Source: Heterohyrax brucei (taxonomy: Eukaryota > Chordata > Mammalia > Hyracoidea > Procaviidae). Taken from it: a DNA stretch of 64,000 bases. The position numbers and the translations under genes were made by a program. The notes below the pieces were generated by a model. It worked only from the letters and a program-made list of their open reading frames with translations. It had not been told where the DNA came from and ran no database searches. Positions 57,500 through 64,000 of the stretch are shown here, piece after piece; positions within the stretch are counted from its first letter, which is position 1, and each line of letters begins with the position of its first letter. The stretch is taken from the NCBI GenBank assembly GCA_028571685.1, contig CM053141.1, positions 131,530,833 to 131,594,832 of the forward strand, in the 5' to 3' direction.

Positions 57500-58480
57500 G
57501 CAAATGAATTGAAATCTCATAAAGTATGTGAGCTGACAGCATTATATTAAAAACTCATCAGAAAAAATCTGGACATCCCAAAATATTTATAAATTATACT
57601 TCTGAATAATCCGTGAATAAAAAAGAAAGCACAAATGTAATTTAAAACTCTTGTGAACTGAAATGCAAGGAAAACAACATATCAAACTTTGTTAGAGGTG
57701 CTAAAAATAGTTCTTATGAAAAAATTTAGTGTCAAATGTTAGAAAATAACAAATGTGTCATATCAATGAACTGTGCTTCTACCTACAGAAACTAAAAATA
57801 AGAAAAAAGTTAAGCTAAATAAAGCCAAAGAAAATAAATACTGAAGCAAAAATAAAATAAAATAGACAATAGAAAAAATTCAATAAAATCTAAAGTTCGT
57901 TACTTGAAAAGTTAAAAACCTCTTCTTTTGATAGATAAGAGAAGCCAAGCCAAAGCCAAGTGCCGTCAAATCAGATCCAACTCATGCCTTGAGTCAGATA
58001 AGAGAAAGAGAATACATAAATTACCAGTAATGTAAATGTCCTAGGACATTAATAAAAGGACAATTTGAATATCTTTATGACAATAACTTAGAAAATATGG
58101 AAAAAATAACAATTTTTTTGAAATATACAAATTACTAACATTTACACAAAGAGAAATAGAAAGTTGAAAGGCCATAAATGTATTTAAGAATTTTATTTCA
58201 TAATTAAAACCCTTCCACAAAGAGAGACACAGGTCTAGGTGGCTTTGTGGTCTTTCTCATCAAATTTTAAGGATGGAATAACACCAGTCTCATAGAAACT
58301 GCTTCAGAGAATAGAGGACGGAACACTTTGAACTCATTTTCTATAACTCTGAAACGAAAGGGAGATGTTGAAAGAAAACTATAGAGCAACAACTCTTGAT
58401 AAATTATAAGGGAAAACCTTAACAAAATGTCACCTGAAAGTCATAATACATCATAAGTAAACTGGATGAAATTGTTTATA
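57500..58480 (+). mobile_element. old L1 LINE, ORF2 RT-region relic
   Basis: 'attcaataaaatctaaagtt', 'gagaaagagaatacataaat', 'cataattaaaacccttccac' and 'cagtctcatagaaactgctt' follow the order of an old L1 ORF2 around the RT N-terminal region. Probably the continuation of the copy at 54.3-55.9 kb. A micro-SINE sits at 57944-57995. Confidence 0.65.
57944..57995 (-). mobile_element. ultra-short AfroSINE tail insertion with TSD
   Basis: Only ~52 bp of SINE 3' tail ('gccgtcaaatcagatccaac' in plus orientation) is present, yet it is flanked by exact 'agataagagaa' at 57933-57943 and 57996-58006. So it is an independent, extremely 5'-truncated insertion into the old L1. Confidence 0.85.
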
Positions 58481-58589
58481 CTTAAAAGAGTATAGCTGAG
58501 GGAGGAGTGATTGTGGTGCTGGGACTGTAGGCAGAGTGCCAAGATTAATGACATGGTTGTGTTAATTTTGAGATGTTTATTAAAAATCT

Positions 58590-59006
58590 TGTGTTGGTTA
58601 AGATTATATGTCAACTTGGCTAGACATGACTCAGTAGTTTGGCAGATATGATGTAATCATTTTCCACAGTGTGATCTCTTGTGAGCAGCCAATCAGTTTA
58701 AAGGGGACTGTCCATATGAGTGTGACCTGCATCTAATACCTATGAATGTTCTAGCAAAGCTTGCTGTTTCTTAATCCTGTATCCTACTCATCACCCTCTG
58801 AATATGAGCTAGCTGACTGTCATCTGACCTGCCAATTTGGGGTTCATTAGCCTCTGGAAAAATGTGAGTCAGGAGAAGCCTTCAGCTTTGATATCTGATC
58901 CACGGATTTGGGAACTGGGAGCCTCCACAACTATATGAGTCATTTTCTTGAAATATATAGGTATGCTTCATTGGTTTTGCTCTTCTAGAGAACCCAGCAT
59001 AAGACA
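58590..59006 (+). repeat. ERVL-type solo LTR
   Basis: Starts 'tgtgttggttaagattatat' and ends 'agagaacccagcataagaca'. Internal 'cagccaatcagtttaaaggg' and 'gtgacctgcatctaatacct' fit an ERVL-class LTR. No convincing TSD with these bounds. Confidence 0.65.
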
Positions 59007-60226
59007 CACCCACGAGGACACATCATACAGAGTGTTGGCTATTTGAGTCTGAAGTTCTAGGGTAAGTTTGGATCTTAAGTTGTAAATGTGGCAGTCATAG
59101 TAAAGATATTGTATTTAAAACCACAGGCCATGAAAACGTCCAGGAAAACAGCAGTTCAGTGAGAGAAGAATAAGCAAATGAACGGAAATGAAGCAGTTAG
59201 AAGGAAAGGCACTCAGGAGAGTTTGGGGTCCTGGACACAAACGGAGTTTGGGGAAGAAGGGTGGGCAACTGTACCAAAAGCAATTGCAAGACATGCTTAA
59301 AAGGAAGAAGCAGAAGTGACTACTGAAGACATTTTTTGTGACCTTGGCAAGATTTTTCTCTGGGGTAGAAATGATAGAAGCCTGACTGGAGTGCGTCACA
59401 TGAGGTGGCTCTAAATTCCTTATGAAGCTTTACCAGTGGCTTGAGAAGACAGAAATGCGGTGATGGTAGAAAGAAGGAAAGAGGACGTGGTAGTCAATGG
59501 GGATTTTATTTGATTTTTCTCTTTTTTTTTTTTTTTGAAGACAGCCAATATCAGAACTTATTGGTATGCTGATGGTAATTTTCTATCAAAAATGAGAAAG
59601 TATTGGAAACTATTGATTCAAGAAAGAGAGGGATTGTTTGAGGAAAACCTCTGAGGAGATGAGAAGATCCAAACGCCAAGTTGAAGAATTAAGTGACACT
59701 TAATACCACATTTATTTTTGGAATTTCCCTTTGAGGGTAGATGGCAAGTCAGTAAGAGAATGTGTTAATGTCACCATTCTTTGTGCGTAAATATTCACGC
59801 TGAACTGAAAAGGAAAACCAGCAAAAAAGGTTTCAAGCATGATGTGTGCAGTCTCATTTACCCTTTAGGAATGTGTTGCCTTCATTAAATACCTAATATA
59901 ATATTAAAATGAAAATAAAAACTTTTCTAGCATTTACACTAATTGAGGTTCATTTGTTTTTATTGAGAACAATTTCTCATGATGAAAACAACAGTTTTAC
60001 TTGAGTTACTAAAGAGAATGAAAGTTAAAAAACATCTGATAATTTGGTCGTAGTTTCTTCTTTTCAAAAGAACACAATTGTGCTTGGAAACTTTGCACCT
60101 TCAGAAAAAGTCCCAGTGTTATGACCCTCAGAACTTAGAACCCTGCTTCAGCTCTTTAACTGCCACTAACAACCATTCAGCGCTAATGACACTCACCAAG
60201 GAAGGTGGAAAGTGAAGCCAAAGAAA
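59007..60226. other. no gene; unidentified sequence
   Basis: A T-run lies near 59521-59536. The minus-strand frame 59115-59399 shows no domains. Confidence 0.4.
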
Positions 60227-60762
60227 CACAAGGACTGCCAATTAAATTTCACAAACTCATCCTAGAAAAAGTACTACATACCTCATTGCTGAGAATCACT
60301 ACAGTTGGCTTCGAAGTACTCCCCTTGGGAAGCTATGTACTGACACCAGTGCCTACTCTACCTGTCAAAGTAATTTCGGAACTCTTTCTAGAATGGCCAC
60401 CAGAGCTGTTGTGTTACCCTTGGTGTCCTGAATGTCATCAACATGTCTTCCTTTCAATATTTCCCTTATCTTCAGGTAAAGAAAGGAGTCATTGGGGGCC
60501 AGATCACATGAGTAGGGAGCATGTTCCAATACAGTTATTTGTTTACTGGCTAAAAACTCCCTCAAAGGCAAGTGTGCAATTAATTTCAAGAACTTGACAC
60601 CATTCTGGAAAGAGTTCCAAAATTTCTTGAAGGGTTGACTAGACACTGACATCAGTGCATAGCTTCCCAAAGGGAGTAAGTACTTTGAAGGTGAACTTAG
60701 AAAGTGACCATAATGATATTCAGCAATGAGGTATGTAGCGGACTCAATTGTCTGACCTCGTA
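60227..60762 (-). mobile_element. fold-back mariner element, second copy
   Basis: A ~536-bp element with the same architecture as 16243-16815: inverted arms (each includes 'gctacatacctcattgctga' or a close variant), outer ends 'cacaagg..cctcgta', and a central transposase remnant. The minus-strand frame 60670-60365 contains 'FLASKQITVLEHAPYS' and then 'CDLAPNDSF', where the D is the third catalytic residue of DD34D mariner transposases, and 'EILKGRHVDDI'. The N-terminal helix-turn-helix and the first two D residues are absent. Its arms are more diverged than those of the first copy. Confidence 0.82.
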
Positions 60763-60917
60763 TTTAACGATCATAGCAGGTAAGTCAGGGAGAGTAGTGA
60801 GGGTTGTGAGTGTGAGGGTGGGGAGAAGCCCTAATGTTGAAATTTCATGAAATAAAAGACATTTTACAAATGGAACAAAAAGTCTGAGGTCAATTCTTTG
60901 GGAGGAAAATGTGTGTA

Positions 60918-61076
60918 TATATCCTGGTGTCACAGTATTAAGTGCTATTGCTGCTAACCAAAAGGTCAACAGTTCATATCCACCAATACACTCCTCGTAA
61001 ACTCTATGGGGGCTGTTCTACTCTGTCTATAGGGTGTCTATGAGCTGGAATCAACTTAAAGGCAGAGTTTGGTTTG
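60918..61076 (+). mobile_element. AfroSINE, short form
   Basis: 'taagtgctattgctgctaac', 'aaaggtcaacagttcatatc', 'aactctatgggggctgttct' and tail 'ggaatcaacttaaaggcaga'. Confidence 0.85.
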
Positions 61077-61091
61077 TTATATATTCCCCGA

Positions 61092-61584
61092 TGTCATGGA
61101 TCGAATTGTGTAACCCCATGAGTCCCTGTATTCTATGATTGTCTTCCATTTTGTGGTTTTCGTATGCTGTATGTTGAAGAACTGGGGTGGAGCTGTAAAT
61201 CCCTTTATAAGATCACCTCCCTGCTCCACTGTAAAGGGAGTTTCCCTGGAGTATGGGTTGCCCCACCCTTAATCCTTTCATCCTGCAAGAGACATAAGGA
61301 AAGGGAGGCAGACTGAGAGTTGGGAACGTCACACCATCAAGAAAGCAGCATTGGGAGAAGAGCAGGTCCTTCAGACCTGAGGTTTCTGCGCCGAGATGCT
61401 CGCTGGACAAACACTGATGCAATACTGGCCTCTTCTCCAGAGCCGACAAGGAGAAAACCTTCCCCTGGAGCACACACCCTGAATATGGACTTGTAGCCTA
61501 CTGGACTGTGTAATAATAAACCTTCCTTTGTTAAAACCATCCACTCTGGTATTTCTGTTAGAGCAGCACTAGCTGACTAAAACA
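61092..61584 (+). repeat. MaLR/ERVL-like solo LTR
   Basis: A 493-bp relative of 52074-52574: 'tgtcatggatcgaattgtgt' to 'agctgactaaaaca'. Shared landmarks include 'gatgcaatactgg', 'ctgaatatggacttg' and 'atttctgttagagcagc'. No TSD seen. Overlapping minus frames of 86 and 67 codons are chance. Confidence 0.85.
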
Positions 61585-62309
61585 CACTCCCCCCACAAAA
61601 CCTGAAACGTATGATTTTACTATTTCCACTGGGATGACTTCCAAATCTGTGACAGAATCTTCCATTTTTCCTGAGCTTAGGGCTTCCTCTTCTGTTATTC
61701 CCTCTTTTACTTCCTTTGTGTACATGTAGTAACATTTAACATGTTTATGTCCTTTAGAACTATTTAGCTGCAAGTAACCAAATAAACTAAAAGAGATGAA
61801 ACAATGAGGGAGATGTGCTATCTTCTATTACAAGAAGTCTAAAGGGAGAGTTTCCCAGTTAACTGAGTATTTCAGCAGTCTAAGGGCTCTCAGTCAGTTT
61901 CTCTGGGAATCTCTTGGTTTTCCTTGTTTTGATCATGAAAAAAGTGGGGAAACACCTCTCATCAAGGCTAAGAACAAGGTATTTCCTCTCTTATCACCTC
62001 CCTCACTTTTTTACTAAAGGAAAACTATTCCAAAAGCCTCCAATTTGATTTTCTCTTTGTCTCATTCTTTTCTGTCACATGACAATAGCTAACAAATCAC
62101 TGATAAGACAAACAGAATCATAATCATTAGCATAAACTAAACAACTTTTATTTCAGGAGATAAGGAAGCCCCATTAAGATACAAATGCAAAAGATACCTA
62201 AATAAAAGTGGAGTTTCAGCAGCAAAGGAAAAGGGATGAATAGTGAGTTTTGAGAATATATTCATTAACATCTTCTTATCAATAAAATCAAAACTCACTT
62301 TTTTATTGT
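61585..62309. other. no gene; unidentified sequence
   Basis: No recognisable repeat or gene. Confidence 0.4.
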
Positions 62310-64000
62310 ACTTTTTTTTTTTTTATTACGATTGAAAGAAAATGTACATTCCCATATAAATTTGCATGTCCACCTATATGCAGTTTCCACTGCTCTCCCT
62401 GCCTGGTAACAGCACACTCTTCCTCTCTGCTCCATACATATCTTATCCCCCCAATAATCTCCTATCCCCTCCTCTCCACCCACTCTCCTTCCTCCAGCCA
62501 GAGGTCAGCAGGATGACTTCCTATAGATGCATAGAACCATAAAGTGCACACATGATATGGTCGTTCTGTGCCACCAAGTCCAATCCATTCCTGACAGAAA
62601 AGTTGACCTTCATTATGATTTATGGGCAAGGGCATCATCAGGGTCAGGGCCCATGCCCCCAGGGGAACTCTGAAGCCCCTGGATCATAAATTGAAGTCTT
62701 CTAGTGGAGATCTCAGGGGGCACCCCTTTCTATTCTTGTGTTGCCAGTGAGACTCAACTTTGTGAGCTCCATCACAGCTATTGCTGGTGGTAGCTGGGCA
62801 CCACCCAGTTCTTCTGGTCACAGGTCGATCTACTGACCCACGCACATGGGTCTCTCTGTCTTCTGGGTTCTCTTTTCCCCGTGTCATTTTGGTCCTTGGT
62901 GATTATCTGTTCCTTCTGAGTTGGGATCATTTGCTGTACCCTCATATGGCAGCTTGGCAGCTTTTAAGACCCCAGATACACTCACCAGTGTGGGGTGCAG
63001 AGGGCTCTATTAGCAAAACACTAGTTGTGCTAATTGGCCTTGATATACCCCGACAGCATGGTTTGCGGCTTGCTGCCCCAGCGACCCTGTCCTTGCAATG
63101 CTGGGTTAAGATGGGAGGAATAATCATGTTATGTTGAAGTCCAGATAATATTGATCTTCTTTCTAATGTGTGCTGTCACAGACTTCACCCAACCAAATTT
63201 CTGTCAACTGTCTAATCTAAACCCTCCCCTCGCCTTCCCATCCTGCCCACTCTTGCAGCTCTCAAAGAGTCTTTTCTTCTATGCATAAGTCTGTTCTTAA
63301 GTTCTTATCATAAGGTTCTCATACAATATTCATCCTTTTGTTGCTGATGGCTTTCACTCAGCATAATGTCCTCCAACTGAAACCAGGTTATGAGATGTTT
63401 CCTAAAATCACTGTTGTTCTTTATCATTGCATAGTGTTCCATTGAGTATATATATATCATATTGTATATATACCATTGAGTATATATACCATTGAGTATG
63501 TATACCTATTCATTCCTCTGTTGTGGGGGCATCTGGGTTGATTCCATCTTTCTGCTATTGTAGACTGTGCTGTGATAAACATTCATGTACATGTATCAGT
63601 TGGTGTGAATGGCCTGGATTCTGTAGGGTATATTCCGAGCAGTGGAATTACTGTGTCAAATGGTCTGTCTATATCCAGCTTTTTAAGGGAGCATCAGATA
63701 GCTTTCCAAAGAGGTTACACCATTTTGCAATCCCACCAGCAGTGTAGGAGAGTTCCAATTTCTCCATAGCCTCTCCAGCTTTTGTTGTTTTTTATTTTTG
63801 GGTCATGTACAACTCTGTTTGGGTGAGATGGTATCTCACTGCAGTTTTGATTTGAATTTCTTTAAAACTAATGATCATGAGTGTGTCTACACGTGTTTCT
63901 TGGCTGCCTGGATCCTCTTTAGAGAAGTGTCTGTCCATCTCCTTTGCCCATTCCTTAACTGGATGGTTTATCTTTTTCTTGTTGCTATTTTGTAGTACCT
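62310..64000 (-). mobile_element. second L1 LINE, 3' half, runs off the window
   Basis: Plus-strand T-run at about 62311-62324 (the poly(A) on the minus strand), ~970 bp of 3'UTR matching the L1 at 9.0-10.0 kb block for block ('gaaaatgtacattcccat', 'ccagccagaggtcagcagg', 'ttgtgttgccagtgagactc'), then ORF2 C-terminal sequence from about 63300 to the edge. The same family as the full-length L1, with many differences. Its 5' part lies outside the window. Confidence 0.92.
63300..64000 (-). pseudogene. L1 ORF2 C-terminal part, partial
   Basis: Corresponds to 9984-10640 of the first L1 and encodes the C-terminal region of ORF2p, including the segment that matches 'EEWIGKLWYIYSMEHY' there. Here a short AT-rich expansion at 63436-63510 (repeated 'accattgagtatatat') inserts about 45 bp in the coding region. 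No long uninterrupted frame remains. It is cut by the window edge, so nothing can be said about the RT or endonuclease. Confidence 0.8.

Noticed and set aside
60205-60597. 130-codon plus-strand open frame
   Set aside because: It is antisense to the mariner transposase relic and arises from the inverted arm. The minus strand carries the recognisable transposase motifs.
1-64000. CRISPR arrays, bacterial operons, integrons or prophage
   Set aside because: Sequence is clearly mammalian. The only regular tandem arrays are minisatellites with no spacer structure.

Overview
The window is AT-rich mammalian intergenic or intronic DNA. I find no host protein-coding exon, tRNA, rRNA or other host gene. 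The organism is best read as an afrotherian, most likely an elephant. The commonest repeat is a tRNA-derived SINE with the AfroSINE layout: a head like 'gtggttaagtgctac', a box B-like 'ggcagttcaaat', a body 'ctccttggaaactctatggggcagttctac', and a tail 'gagtcagatctgactc..ggcac'. It occurs beside RTE-clade LINEs that end in 'ggcacctaacaacaac' and a lineage-specific L1. Other paenungulates are not excluded. Species and family names come from memory of consensus sequences, not from a search.

Layout. 0-8.9 kb: truncated L1, RTE and AfroSINE pieces, two MER5A-like DNA transposon fragments, an old RTE (5.5-6.9 kb) and an old L1 3' end (7.4-8.1 kb). A near-perfect 202-bp inverted duplication lies at 6.9-7.9 kb. 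8.9-16.2 kb: an essentially full-length L1 on the minus strand, with target-site duplications (TSDs), a 5'UTR holding repeated units, ORF1 broken by one stop, a degenerate ORF2 and an apparent 3' transduction. 16.2-16.8 kb: a fold-back mariner. 16.8-26 kb: mostly unidentified DNA with SINEs and an RTE fragment. 26.0-29.2 kb: a near full-length RTE flanked by an 11-bp TSD, inserted into a 22-bp minisatellite within an L2-like relic. 29.2-34.1 kb: unidentified DNA plus SINE and RTE pieces. 34.1-41.65 kb: a degenerate gammaretrovirus-like (ERV1) provirus on the minus strand, with two LTRs, a tRNA-Pro-type primer binding site, a polypurine tract and a 4-bp GATT TSD. It was later invaded by three AfroSINEs and two other LTRs. 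41.7-64 kb: LTRs of a MaLR/ERVL-like family (three with 5-bp TSDs), more SINEs, L2, MIR and old L1 segments, a second fold-back mariner (60.2-60.8 kb) and the 3' half of a second young-type L1 running off the right edge.

No genes act together here. The logic is layers of insertion: old L2, MIR, L1M and MER5A were hit by MaLR-like LTRs, RTE, AfroSINEs, L1 and ERV1 in turn, and several insertion orders can be read from intact TSDs. Long open frames outside the transposons have no recognisable domains and are treated as chance. The most unusual structures are the inverted duplication, the two fold-back mariners, the L1 3' transduction, the pol-less provirus with a minisatellite in only one LTR, and the solo LTR with a duplicated enhancer-like block.
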